Positions 1 to 5,904 of a stretch of DNA of 8,207 nt are shown piece after piece. Origin of the DNA: JBPEXY01 sp052031065 (lineage in GTDB: Bacteria; Pseudomonadota; Gammaproteobacteria; Immundisolibacterales; Immundisolibacteraceae); assembly GCA_052031065.1 (NCBI GenBank), contig JBPEXY010000053.1:1-8207 (forward strand), in the 5' to 3' direction. A program made the position numbers and the translations under genes. Each line of letters starts with the position of its first letter. Within the stretch, counting starts at the first letter, position 1. The notes beneath the pieces were generated by a model that saw nothing but the letters and a program-made list of their open reading frames with translations, made no database searches and was not told where the DNA came from.

Positions 1-174
1 GGCCCGGGAGCCGGTGACCTGATTGCCGAGGGGGTGCTTGCTATTGAGATGGGCGCCGATGCCGAAGATGTGGGCCTGACCATCCATCCCCATCCGACCC
101 TGTCGGAAACCATGGGCATGGCCGCTGAAGTGTACGAAGGCAGCGTCACCGACATTTACGCCCCTAAACGGTGA
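1..174 (+). CDS. lpdA: Dihydrolipoyl dehydrogenase, C-terminal end (5' truncated by window)
   Basis: Frame 1 is open from the first base and ends at a TGA at 172-174, giving the last 57 residues of a flavoprotein disulfide reductase. The segment HPHPTLSE carries the family's catalytic His-Glu pair in the dimerisation domain: His at bases 91-93 and Glu at 106-108. The spacing (H-P-T-L-S-E) matches His444/Glu449 of E. coli Lpd. The preceding stretch, rich in Gly, Ala and acidic residues (GVLAIEMGADAEDVGLTIH), is typical of Lpd C-termini. The enzyme reoxidises dihydrolipoamide of 2-oxoacid dehydrogenase or glycine cleavage complexes with FAD and NAD+. Which complex it serves cannot be told because the upstream genes are missing. 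Other pyridine nucleotide-disulfide reductases share the fold, but the exact tail favours Lpd. Confidence 0.88.
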   Translation, partial: GPGAGDLIAEGVLAIEMGADAEDVGLTIHPHPTLSETMGMAAEVYEGSVTDIYAPKR

Positions 175-244
175 TTTGCCAGTTATTGTTTACCGGTTGC
201 CGTTGTGTGACGGCTATCGATTAAAGATCCAGGGTTGTTGATTT
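175..244 (+). other. lpdA-argG intergenic spacer
   Basis: This 70-bp gap contains a small hairpin, GCCGT (199-203) with ACGGC (210-214) and a 6-base loop. It has no T-tract after it, so I do not call it a terminator. AGGG at 231-234 sits 10 bases before the argG ATG and is the likely ribosome binding site. I found no clear sigma-70 promoter and no recognisable ARG box. Confidence 0.4.
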
Positions 245-1471
245 ATGAGTGATGTTAAAAAGGTGGTGCTGGCCTATTCGGGCGGACTCGATACCTCTAT
301 TATTCTGCGCTGGCTACAGGAGACCTACCATTGTGAAGTGGTCACCTTTACGGCTGATATCGGTCAGGGTGGAGAAGAGCTGGAACCAGCGCGGGCCAAA
401 GCGGAAACCATGGGCGCCTGCGATATTTTTATCGACGACCTGACCGACGAATTCGCCCGTGACTTTGTGTTTCCGATGTTTCGTGCAAACTCGATCTATG
501 AAGGAGAGTATCTGCTCGGTACTTCAATCGCCCGGCCGTTGATTGCCAAACGCATGGTCGAGATTGCCCGCGAATGCGGAGCCGACGCCATTGCCCATGG
601 GGCTACCGGCAAGGGTAACGACCAGGTGCGCTTTGAGCTCGGCTGTTACGCCCTGCAGCCGGACATCCGTGTGATCGCCCCCTGGCGCGAGTGGGATTTG
701 CTGTCACGGGAAAAATTGCTCAATTATGCCGGACAGCACAACATTCCCATCGATTTTCAGAAACAGGGGCAGAAATCACCCTACTCAATGGATGCCAATC
801 TGCTGCACATTTCCTATGAGGGAGGGGTTCTTGAGGACCCCTGGGCAGAGCCTGAGGAGTCGATGTGGCGCTGGACGGTAAACCCGGAGCAGGCTCCCGA
901 CCAGGCTGAAGATGTGCAACTGGAGTATCAGTGTGGAGACATTGTCGCCATCAATGGTCAGACCATGGCACCTGCCGATGTGATGCGTTGGCTTAACGAA
1001 GCAGGCGGACGCCACGGTATTGGCCGCGCCGATATTGTTGAGAACCGCTATGTTGGTATGAAATCGCGGGGTTGTTACGAAACGCCAGCTGGCACCATCA
1101 TGCTGAAGGCGCATCGTGCCATCGAGTCGCTGACCCTGGATCGGGAAGTGGCTCATCTCAAGGACGAGTTGATGCCCCGCTACGCCACTCTGGTTTACAA
1201 CGGCTACTGGTGGAGTCCGGAAAGAGAAGCACTGCAGGGATTGATCGATGATACCCAGGAGACGGTGAACGGAACGGTGCGCATCAGGCTCTACAAGGGT
1301 AACGCCACCGTGACCGGTCGCCGGTCCGAAAGTGACTCCCTTTTTGATCCCGAGATCGCCACCTTTGAAGATGATGCTGGCGCCTATAATCAGGCTGATG
1401 CCGATGGCTTCATCAAACTCAATGCACTGCGGTTACGTAGCGCAGCGCGTTTACGTCAGCGGCGTCACTGA
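245..1471 (+). CDS. argG: Argininosuccinate synthase
   Basis: This cytoplasmic enzyme condenses citrulline and aspartate with ATP to argininosuccinate, AMP and PPi, the penultimate step of arginine biosynthesis. The 408-residue protein is close to the usual length of about 400. The N-terminal ATP pyrophosphatase loop is clear (AYSGGLDTS, residues 10-18). It is followed by the citrulline/ATP-binding segment GATGKGNDQVRFE (119-131) and by SPYSMDANLLHIS (178-190) leading into YEGGVLEDP. The synthetase domain with the conserved ETPAGTI segment completes the protein. The C-terminus is a basic tail (RLRQRRH). The ATG at 245 starts directly at the conserved KKVVLAYSGG region and has AGGG 10 bases upstream, so the start is well supported. 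lpdA lies 70 bp upstream and metX 26 bp downstream. No ArgR operator is evident. No frameshift or missing active-site residue is seen. Confidence 0.97.
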   Translation: MSDVKKVVLAYSGGLDTSIILRWLQETYHCEVVTFTADIGQGGEELEPARAKAETMGACDIFIDDLTDEFARDFVFPMFRANSIYEGEYLLGTSIARPLIAKRMVEIARECGADAIAHGATGKGNDQVRFELGCYALQPDIRVIAPWREWDLLSREKLLNYAGQHNIPIDFQKQGQKSPYSMDANLLHISYEGGVLEDPWAEPEESMWRWTVNPEQAPDQAEDVQLEYQCGDIVAINGQTMAPADVMRWLNEAGGRHGIGRADIVENRYVGMKSRGCYETPAGTIMLKAHRAIESLTLDREVAHLKDELMPRYATLVYNGYWWSPEREALQGLIDDTQETVNGTVRIRLYKGNATVTGRRSESDSLFDPEIATFEDDAGAYNQADADGFIKLNALRLRSAARLRQRRH

Positions 1472-1497
1472 GGGGTGGGCGGCGCGGGCGAGACCTG

Positions 1498-2655
1498 ATG
1501 GGTGATCTTGCCGACAGTTATCCTGCCGATTCGGTAGGGCAGGTAGAGCCGACTGTAGAGCGGTTCGAGGAGCCGCTACAGCTCGTCAGCGGTCCGACCC
1601 TGCCCGCCTATGAGCTGATGATGGAAACCTACGGCGAGCTCAACAGTGACCGCTCCAATGCATTGTTGATCTGTCATGCGCTCAGTGGCGATCATCACGC
1701 TGCCGGATATCACGCTGGCGCCAGCCGCCCGGGTTGGTGGGATGGCTATATCGGTCCCGGCAAGCCCATCGATACCAATCGGTTTTTTGTCGTCAGTATC
1801 AACAACCTGGGTGGTTGTGGCGGCTCAACCGGACCGACCGCAACCAACCCCGAAACCGGCAAGGTTTGGGGTCCCGATTTCCCCATCGTGACCGTCGCCG
1901 ACTGGGTGAAAACCCAGGCACGGCTCGCCGACCGGTTGGGTATTGGCAGATGGGCAGCGGTGGCCGGGGGTAGTCTCGGTGGTATGCAGGTTTTGCAGTG
2001 GGCCATTGACTACCCGGAGCGGATAGCCCATGCGGTGATTATTGCGGCGGCGCCCAGGCTCTCGGCGCAGAATATCGCCTTCAATGAGGTGGCCCGCCGC
2101 GCCATTATGTCCGACCCGCAATTCAGCCATGGGCGCTACGGAGCCAGTGGAGAAGTCCCGCGCCACGGGTTGATGCTGGCGCGTATGCTCGGCCACATCA
2201 CCTATCTTTCAGACGATATGATGCGCCAGCGATTTGGTCGCGAACTGCGCGAGGGGCGCATCAATTTCGGTTTTGATGTGGAGTTCCAGATCGAGAGTTA
2301 CCTGCGTCATCAGGGTGAAACTTTTGTTGACCGGTTTGATGCCAATACCTACCTGTTGATGACCAAGGCGCTGGACTATTTCGATCCGGCGGAGCGTGCC
2401 GGGGGTGATCTGGGACAGGCGCTGGCACCGGCGCTGGCTCGTTTCCTGGTGGTCTCTTTCACTAGCGACTGGCGTTTTGCGCCAGAGCGATCCAGAGAGA
2501 TCGTTGCAGCGCTGCATCGTGGTCGCAAAGCGGTTAGTTATGCCGAAATTGACTCCCCTGATGGACACGACGCCTTTCTGTTACCCAATGGGGATTACGA
2601 GGCAACATTGCGGGCGTTTCTGAGCCATGCTGAGAACAGCGGAGCGGCGCTGTGA
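1498..2655 (+). CDS. metX: Homoserine O-acyltransferase, MetX family (probably succinyl-specific)
   Basis: This alpha/beta-hydrolase-fold acyltransferase activates homoserine by O-acylation, the first committed step of methionine synthesis. At 385 residues it has the normal length. The catalytic triad is visible: nucleophile Ser159 in the elbow AGGSLGGMQ, Asp324 in SFTSDWRF, and His357 in DSPDGHDAF. The oxyanion/substrate region GDHHAAGYH (64-72) and Arg229 in LARML, a predicted substrate contact, are also present. Gammaproteobacterial MetX proteins with an Arg after the Asp-Trp (Arg326 here) are annotated in the family as succinyl-CoA-specific (MetXS). Acetyl versus succinyl donor is therefore inferred and not shown. 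The ATG at 1498 aligns with the short N-terminus preceding the conserved E-P-L segment; a GGGCGAG stretch gives only a weak ribosome binding site. The gene overlaps metW by 4 bases, the standard metXW arrangement. Confidence 0.95.
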   Translation: MGDLADSYPADSVGQVEPTVERFEEPLQLVSGPTLPAYELMMETYGELNSDRSNALLICHALSGDHHAAGYHAGASRPGWWDGYIGPGKPIDTNRFFVVSINNLGGCGGSTGPTATNPETGKVWGPDFPIVTVADWVKTQARLADRLGIGRWAAVAGGSLGGMQVLQWAIDYPERIAHAVIIAAAPRLSAQNIAFNEVARRAIMSDPQFSHGRYGASGEVPRHGLMLARMLGHITYLSDDMMRQRFGRELREGRINFGFDVEFQIESYLRHQGETFVDRFDANTYLLMTKALDYFDPAERAGGDLGQALAPALARFLVVSFTSDWRFAPERSREIVAALHRGRKAVSYAEIDSPDGHDAFLLPNGDYEATLRAFLSHAENSGAAL

Positions 2656-3263
2656 GCGCCAGCGTGCTGAGAGCTGATCTTGCCGCGGTGGCTGACTGGA
2701 TCGAGCCAGGCAGCCATGTTCTCGACCTCGGCTGTGGAGATGGTGCCCTGCTCGATTTTCTGCAACGCCACAAACAGGTCACCGGGTATGGGTTAGAGGT
2801 CGGTATCCGCAAGGTTAACCAGTGCATCCGGCGCGGCGTCAACGTGATTCATGCCGATATTGAGGCTGGGTTGGGCGAGTTCGCCGAGAATGGTTTTGAT
2901 TATGTGGTGATGAGCCAGACCATTCAGGCAACCCACTATCCCCTCGATCTGCTGGCCGAGATGTTGCGCATTGGCCGCCAGGGGATTGTCAGTATGCCCA
3001 ATTTTGGTCACTGGCGTTGTCGACTCCAGCTGGGGTTGTTAGGCACAATGCCGGTGTCGGCAGCGCTGCCGGCGGCCTGGTACAACACAGAGAATTTGCA
3101 TCTCTGCAGTTTGAAGGACTTTGATCAGCTCTGCCAACAGCAGCAGATCAGGGTTCTGGACCGGCGGGTGTTGACCCATCAGCACTCCAGTAGTGGGCTG
3201 GGCGCCCGTCTTCTGCCTAATCTGTTTGGCGAAGTGGCCCTTTATCGGGTTGCTCCTGCTTGA
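2652..3263 (+). CDS. metW: MetW, methyltransferase-fold methionine biosynthesis protein
   Basis: MetW accompanies MetX in many proteobacteria and is needed for, or stimulates, homoserine acylation; a direct methyltransferase activity is not established for the family. The 203-residue protein has the class I SAM-binding motif VLDLGCGDGALL (23-34). It also has the MetW signature SMPNFGHWRCRLQL (114-127), the WYNTENLHLCSLKDF segment (143-157) and a C-terminal ALYRV strand. It starts with GTG at 2652. The metX stop TGA occupies 2653-2655, so the two overlap as GTGA and are probably translationally coupled. Nothing is missing compared with the family. The gene ends 20 bp before the next gene's ATG. 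Confidence 0.95.
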   Translation: MSASVLRADLAAVADWIEPGSHVLDLGCGDGALLDFLQRHKQVTGYGLEVGIRKVNQCIRRGVNVIHADIEAGLGEFAENGFDYVVMSQTIQATHYPLDLLAEMLRIGRQGIVSMPNFGHWRCRLQLGLLGTMPVSAALPAAWYNTENLHLCSLKDFDQLCQQQQIRVLDRRVLTHQHSSSGLGARLLPNLFGEVALYRVAPA

Positions 3264-3283
3264 GAAAAAATTAGAGGGAAACA

Positions 3284-3682
3284 ATGAAAAAGAGCATCCT
3301 GGGATTTTTGGGCATGGTATTTATTGCCTCGACTGGCGCTGTTGCCGAACCGGCCCTCTATTTTATTGAGCCGCAGCCCGGCGCGGTGGTCAGTAGTCCG
3401 GTGACGGTTAAATTCGGACTGCGCGGTTTTGGTGTTGCGCCCGCCGGTGTGCAGAAAGAGAAGACCGGTCACCACCATTTGTTGATAGATACCGGGCTGC
3501 CGCCGCTGGACCAGCCGGTACCGACTGACGAACACCACCGTCACTTTGGTGGCGGGCAGACTGAAACCTCTATTGAGTTACCGAGTGGCGAGCACACTCT
3601 GCAACTGTTGTTAGGTGATTTTTCTCATATTCCCCACAACCCACCGCTGATTTCAGAACAGATCACTATTACTGTTAATTAG
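3284..3682 (+). CDS. DUF4399-type secreted small protein
   Basis: The 132-residue product begins with a Sec signal peptide: KK, a hydrophobic stretch at residues 5-18, then a likely cleavage after AVA21. The mature part of about 110 residues is one domain that I recognise as DUF4399. Landmarks are YFIEPQPGAVVSSPVTVKFGL, GVAPAG, KTGHHHLLID, a D-E-H-H-R-H-F-G-G-G segment, and GEHTLQLLLGDFSHIPHNPP. Periplasmic location is inferred from the signal peptide. The domain has no assigned biochemical role. It is strikingly His-rich (His63-65, 84, 85, 87, 104, 115, 118), which would suit metal binding, but that is inference. GAGGGA at 3274-3279 is a good ribosome binding site for the ATG at 3284. It lies between metW (20 bp) and uppP (26 bp) on the same strand, which suggests cotranscription and says little about function. 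Confidence 0.88.
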   Translation: MKKSILGFLGMVFIASTGAVAEPALYFIEPQPGAVVSSPVTVKFGLRGFGVAPAGVQKEKTGHHHLLIDTGLPPLDQPVPTDEHHRHFGGGQTETSIELPSGEHTLQLLLGDFSHIPHNPPLISEQITITVN

Positions 3683-3708
3683 CAGCGACGGCCGGGCAGG
3701 CGACACAG

Positions 3709-4521
3709 ATGGAGGCGCTCGGTTACGGCCAGGCGATAGTGCTGGCACTGGTGCAGGGGCTCACTGAGTTTTTGCCGATCTCCAGTTCTGCCCATCTGAT
3801 TCTGGTGCCGGTGCTGCTGGGCTGGTCCGATCAGGGTCTGGCGTTCGATGTCGCCGTGCATGTGGGGACGCTAGCTGCCGTAGTCTGGTATTTTCGTCGC
3901 GACATAGGGCCACTCTGGCAAGGCTGGCTGCAGAGCGTTACGCAACGACGCATGGATAACGAAGGCCGGCTCGCCTGGGCGGTGCTGCTAGGTACTATTC
4001 CGGTCGGTCTGGTTGGGCTCTTCGCCGGCGACTGGATAGAGCTGAATCTGCGTTCGGCGTTGGTAATCGGACTGGCAACGATTCTGTTTGGACTAATGCT
4101 TGGCTGGGCTGACTGGTCTCATCGGGGAGAGCGCAGCGAACATCAGCTGCGCTGGCGGGATGTCGCGATTGTCGGTCTGGCACAGGCGCTGGCGTTGATA
4201 CCCGGCACCTCCCGTTCCGGCATCACCATCACCGCCGGGTTGATGGCCGGGCTTAGCCGCGAGGGTAGTGCCCGCTTCGCATTTTTATTGTCGATTCCCA
4301 CCATCACCCTGGCAGGCGGTATGAAAACCCTGGAACTGATCACCAGTGACATTCTGGTGCGGGTGGATCTGCTGCTGCTTGGGGTGGCGGTTTCGGCAAT
4401 CAGCGCCTACCTCTGTATCGAGCTGTTTATCCGATTGCTGAACAGAATCGGTATGATGCCGTTTGTAATCTACCGGTTACTGCTAGGTGCGCTGCTGTTA
4501 ATCTTGCCCCAGCTCGGCTAA
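3709..4521 (+). CDS. uppP: Undecaprenyl-diphosphatase (UppP/BacA)
   Basis: This integral inner-membrane phosphatase converts undecaprenyl pyrophosphate to undecaprenyl phosphate, recycling the lipid carrier for peptidoglycan and other envelope polymers. Loss or overexpression of family members changes bacitracin sensitivity. The 270-residue protein matches the family length. It carries both signature regions: QGLTEFLPISSSAH (residues 16-29, with Glu20 and His29 in the active site) and PGTSRSG (165-171, with Arg169). Hydrophobic segments recur throughout (about 45-62, 88-106, 116-133, 154-164, 188-204, 219-239, 252-268), as expected for a polytopic protein. The ATG at 3709 lies 8 bases after a GCAGG element, and the protein begins at the usual N-terminus. 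It is the last gene of the core block; the sequence after it changes character. Confidence 0.96.
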   Translation: MEALGYGQAIVLALVQGLTEFLPISSSAHLILVPVLLGWSDQGLAFDVAVHVGTLAAVVWYFRRDIGPLWQGWLQSVTQRRMDNEGRLAWAVLLGTIPVGLVGLFAGDWIELNLRSALVIGLATILFGLMLGWADWSHRGERSEHQLRWRDVAIVGLAQALALIPGTSRSGITITAGLMAGLSREGSARFAFLLSIPTITLAGGMKTLELITSDILVRVDLLLLGVAVSAISAYLCIELFIRLLNRIGMMPFVIYRLLLGALLLILPQLG

Positions 4522-4684
4522 ACGGAATTGGTGTTTACGCTGTTGTCGGTAGTGGCCAGGTGGCGCTGCTGGTTAGGTGTTTGCACGTGATTCCAGGGAC
4601 AGGCAGCAGTTAGAAGGGTGGATTTGTACGTCTGTTCATAACCTCACAGTAAGTCCAATTACTTTTAAACAGAGGACTAATCAG
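4522..4684 (+). other. Intergenic region after uppP
   Basis: This 163-bp stretch lies between uppP and the small ORF at 4685. There is no strong stem-loop with a T-tract, so no intrinsic terminator for uppP is called. A GTG at 4577 is in frame with the downstream ORF, but no ribosome binding site precedes it. AGAGGA at 4671-4676 is the likely ribosome binding site of the next ORF. Base composition shifts from GC-rich to AT-richer near 4630. Confidence 0.4.
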
Positions 4685-4951
4685 ATGAACGTTTCACCGG
4701 CAGAAATTTGCAGCACTTATCGAAAACAAGGTTATATCGCTCGCCAAAATGGCGAACGACAGGATATTGACCTTCGATTAGGAAACTCCAACTCAATTCT
4801 CGACGGTGAAGATTTCAAAGGCGCGATAATCCTTCTGCCCAGCGTTGATAAGCTGCGATGGCAGCTCACTTGTAGAGAGCCAGAGGTCCTCCGCCAGGCG
4901 AGAAGAGATTTGATGAAGCGCTCTTCTAACGTAAGCTTTCCAGTCAATTAG
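4685..4951 (+). CDS. Hypothetical protein of 88 residues, possibly 3'-truncated by an IS
   Basis: I do not recognise this protein. The ATG at 4685 is preceded by a good ribosome binding site (AGAGGA, 4671-4676, 8-base spacing), which I prefer to an upstream in-frame GTG at 4577. The 88 residues are soluble-looking and charged. There is a Cys-Ser-Thr-Tyr-Arg-Lys segment near the start, an ILDGEDFKGAIILLPSVDKL stretch in the middle, and an Arg-rich C-terminal region (CREPEVLRQARRDLMKRS). There is no signal peptide or membrane segment. The stop TAG (4949-4951) lies on the junction with the decayed IS3 element, whose recognisable sequence begins with AGACAGT at 4950. The present C-terminus may therefore be an accident of insertion or deletion. 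Whether it is expressed is unknown; a remnant of a longer gene is an equal possibility. Confidence 0.5.
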   Translation: MNVSPAEICSTYRKQGYIARQNGERQDIDLRLGNSNSILDGEDFKGAIILLPSVDKLRWQLTCREPEVLRQARRDLMKRSSNVSFPVN

Positions 4952-5041
4952 ACAGTTCAAAACCAGAATTTTCCGGCGTTTGTTGTGCATAGACTGTAGG
5001 TGGCAACCCCCCAATGAGTCATGCGGTCGATGTTCGTTGTA
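4944..5041 (-). pseudogene. IS3-family OrfB transposase, C-terminal fragment, frameshifted
   Basis: The minus strand from 5041 encodes YNEHRPHDSLGG, the end of the integrase-like domain of IS3 OrfB. After a one-base shift in a run of six G (C on the + strand, 5007-5012) it continues LPPTVYAQQTPENSGFELSN and stops at TGA (4944-4946). The LPP-x-x-YAQ and ENSGFEL signatures are typical OrfB C-termini. All the upstream catalytic DDE region is absent. The last two codons extend past the recognisable IS boundary into flanking sequence. Confidence 0.8.
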
Positions 5042-5308
5042 TTGAGCTCTCCAGCTCTATGTCCGCATACATGCGCTTAAGTTTGGCATTTTCCTCTTCA
5101 AGCGCTTTCAAGCGTTTGGTCTCTGAAGCATCCATGAGCTGATGCCATGCTTTCGGCACAGCTCCCCAAATTTAATGCCTGCACCTGCTTCGTTAAGTAT
5201 CGAAACGATCTGTGTCTCGGTGAATCGTGATTTTCTAATGCTCATCTCCTGAGTGAATGGTCTCAGAAAGCTCCAACGACGACTGTCTCCGTTTAGGGGG
5301 AGTGGACA
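4950..5308 (-). mobile_element. Decayed IS3-family insertion sequence remnant
   Basis: On the minus strand this segment contains collapsed pieces of an IS3-family orfA/orfB pair. The left end is preserved: read on the minus strand from 5308 it starts TGTCCACTCCCCCTAAACGG, with the TG expected of IS3-family termini, and continues to GGAGACAGT. The right end keeps only the inner part of the matching inverted repeat, AGACAGT at 4950-4956, against ACTGTCT at 5282-5288. The outermost 20 or so bases are lost. Intact elements of this family are about 1.2-1.5 kb, so most of the element has been deleted. No target-site duplication can be assigned because one end is gone. It cannot encode an active transposase. 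The exact IS3 subgroup is not resolved. Confidence 0.8.
5049..5245 (-). pseudogene. IS3-family OrfA fragment with internal deletion and frameshift
   Basis: Read from the ATG at 5245 on the minus strand, the product begins MSIRKSRFTETQIVSILNEA and continues GAGIKFGELCRKHGIS. This is the helix-turn-helix N-terminus of IS3 OrfA. The frame then breaks near 5136. The family segment normally following HGIS (about 13 residues, D-A-T-x-Y-x-W-K type) is absent, and homology resumes in another frame at 5135. There it reads MDASETKRLKALEEENAKLK then RMYADIELE, the leucine-zipper region. The size of the gap implies loss of roughly 37 bases; this is inferred from the family and was not measured against a parent copy. 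Homology stops near 5049, where a second, larger deletion joins it to the end of orfB. Confidence 0.82.
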
Positions 5309-5409
5309 GGAGCAGCAGGAGAAAGAACGAAAACCCCGGCCGAAACGGAACCGAAATCGAGATCGCTGGTATGCGCCGGAAATCTAGCGCCAGTGTAGTT
5401 GCATATAAA

Positions 5410-5427
5410 TGATCCATATATAGATCA
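5410..5427. promoter_or_regulatory. Predicted Hip operator O1
   Basis: TGATC-CATATATA-GATCA is a perfect inverted repeat with 5-bp arms and an 8-bp AT spacer (6-bp arms if flanking A and T at 5409 and 5428 are counted). E. coli HipB binds TATCC-N8-GGATA, the same 5-8-5 layout with different letters. Assignment to the neighbouring HipB is inferred from position and shape. Confidence 0.65.
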
Positions 5428-5440
5428 TAGAGATTTCTTG

Positions 5441-5458
5441 CGGTCTATGTATAACCCA
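5441..5458. promoter_or_regulatory. Predicted weak Hip operator O2
   Basis: CGGTC-TATGTATA-ACCCA matches O1 and O4 each at 11 of 18 positions. The left arm GGTC is intact and the right arm is degenerate. On its own it would not be called; it gains support because it starts 31 bp after O1, the same step that separates O3 and O4. Confidence 0.35.
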
Positions 5459-5464
5459 ATTTCA

Positions 5465-5493
5465 TTGTCAAATCAGTCAATCAACGATAGCAT
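5465..5493 (+). promoter_or_regulatory. Candidate sigma-70 promoter of hipBA
   Basis: TTGTCA at 5465-5470 (5 of 6 against TTGACA) is followed after 17 bases by TAGCAT at 5488-5493 (4 of 6 against TATAAT). Transcription would start near 5500, inside predicted operator O3, giving a leader of about 65 bases. Repressor occupancy of O3 and O4 would block it. No competing promoter nearer to the gene looks as good. Confidence 0.45.
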
Positions 5494-5510
5494 GAGTCAT
5501 ATACAAATCA
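5493..5510. promoter_or_regulatory. Predicted Hip operator O3
   Basis: TGAGTCATATACAAATCA agrees with O1 at 14 of 18 positions, including both outer TGA/TCA ends, although its arms are imperfect. It covers the last base of the candidate -10 box and the predicted start site, a natural place for autorepression. Confidence 0.5.
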
Positions 5511-5525
5511 TATGAGTTTCATATG
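5509..5525. repeat. 17-bp perfect palindrome between O3 and O4
   Basis: CATATGA-GTT-TCATATG is a perfect 7-bp inverted repeat with a 3-bp centre. It joins the end of O3 to the start of O4. It may be a site for a second regulator, a contact for the HipA-HipB complex, or a by-product of AT-rich repeats; the sequence alone does not decide. Confidence 0.55.
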
Positions 5526-5541
5526 GTCCACATAAAGACCA
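5524..5541. promoter_or_regulatory. Predicted Hip operator O4
   Basis: TGGTC-CACATAAA-GACCA is a perfect inverted repeat with the same 5-8-5 geometry as O1. The shared consensus is TG(A/G)TC-N8-GA(C/T)CA. It ends 24 bases before the antitoxin ATG, within the predicted 5' leader. Confidence 0.65.
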
Positions 5542-5565
5542 AAATAGAGAAGCTACAGCCAAGCC

Positions 5566-5904
5566 ATGCCCAAAGTATCGGCACGCACCTATTCCCGCTA
5601 TAGCCTTGAGGCCATTACGCTGCTTGGCAACCTCGTCCGTGCGGCAAGAAAAGAGCGCAAGATGACCGCGCAAGAGGTTGCCGACCGTGCCGGTATCTCG
5701 CGCGGCCTGTTACAGCGTATTGAAAAAGGCGACCCCAGGTGCGAGCTGGGCGCTACCTTTGAAGTGGCTACCATTGTGGGTGTAAAGCTCTTTGACGCAG
5801 AAGCTACCACCCTCACCAGCCATATTCGCGAAACAGAAGACAAACTTGCACTGTTGCCAAAGTCCGTGCGCAAAAAAGTAAAGATTGCCGATGATGACTT
5901 CTAG
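5566..5904 (+). CDS. hipB: HipB-like antitoxin, XRE-family transcriptional repressor
   Basis: The 112-residue protein is a small Cro/CI-type helix-turn-helix regulator. The DNA-binding domain spans about residues 16-75, with the recognition unit MTAQEVADRAGISRGLLQRIEKGDP at 33-57. The C-terminal tail (LLPKSVRKKVKIADDDF) ends in acidic residues after a basic patch. In the E. coli module HipB neutralises HipA and represses the operon as a dimer; the same role is inferred from the overlapping hipA-like gene. It is longer than E. coli HipB (88 residues), mainly because of an N-terminal extension of about 15 residues and a longer tail. The ATG at 5566 has only a weak upstream AGAGAAG. The operator array immediately upstream supports autoregulation. 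Gene names follow family resemblance, not proven orthology. Confidence 0.85.
   Translation: MPKVSARTYSRYSLEAITLLGNLVRAARKERKMTAQEVADRAGISRGLLQRIEKGDPRCELGATFEVATIVGVKLFDAEATTLTSHIRETEDKLALLPKSVRKKVKIADDDF

Larger units (their letters stand above)
5309..5565 (+). other. Intergenic control region upstream of hipBA
   Basis: This 257-bp stretch has no credible gene. The first part (5309-5400) is GC-rich, with purine-rich repeats of the CCGAAA/CGGAAC type and no identifiable origin. From about 5401 it becomes AT-rich (19 G+C in 5401-5460 and 19 in 5461-5520). That part carries the hip operator array, a candidate promoter and the 17-bp palindrome listed separately. The AGAGAAG at 5546-5552 is a distant, weak ribosome binding site for the antitoxin gene. 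Confidence 0.6.

Noticed and set aside
199..214. Hairpin GCCGT-N6-ACGGC as a terminator of lpdA
   Set aside because: The stem is only 5 bp and no T-tract follows, so it cannot be supported as an intrinsic terminator.
785..1156. Minus-strand ORF of 123 codons inside argG
   Set aside because: It is antisense to a fully conserved argG coding region, resembles no protein I know, and is explained by the codon bias of GC-rich DNA.
1825..2568. Two minus-strand ORFs (1825-2196 and 2209-2568) inside metX
   Set aside because: Both are shadows of an intact, well-conserved gene with no ribosome binding signals of their own.
5235..5417. Minus-strand ORF of 60 codons between the IS end and the hip operators
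   Set aside because: It crosses the IS terminus and overlaps operator O1; the product is a low-complexity Leu/Ser/Pro sequence.
5598..5873. Minus-strand ORF of 91 codons inside hipB
   Set aside because: It is antisense to the helix-turn-helix gene with no family resemblance; treated as a shadow.
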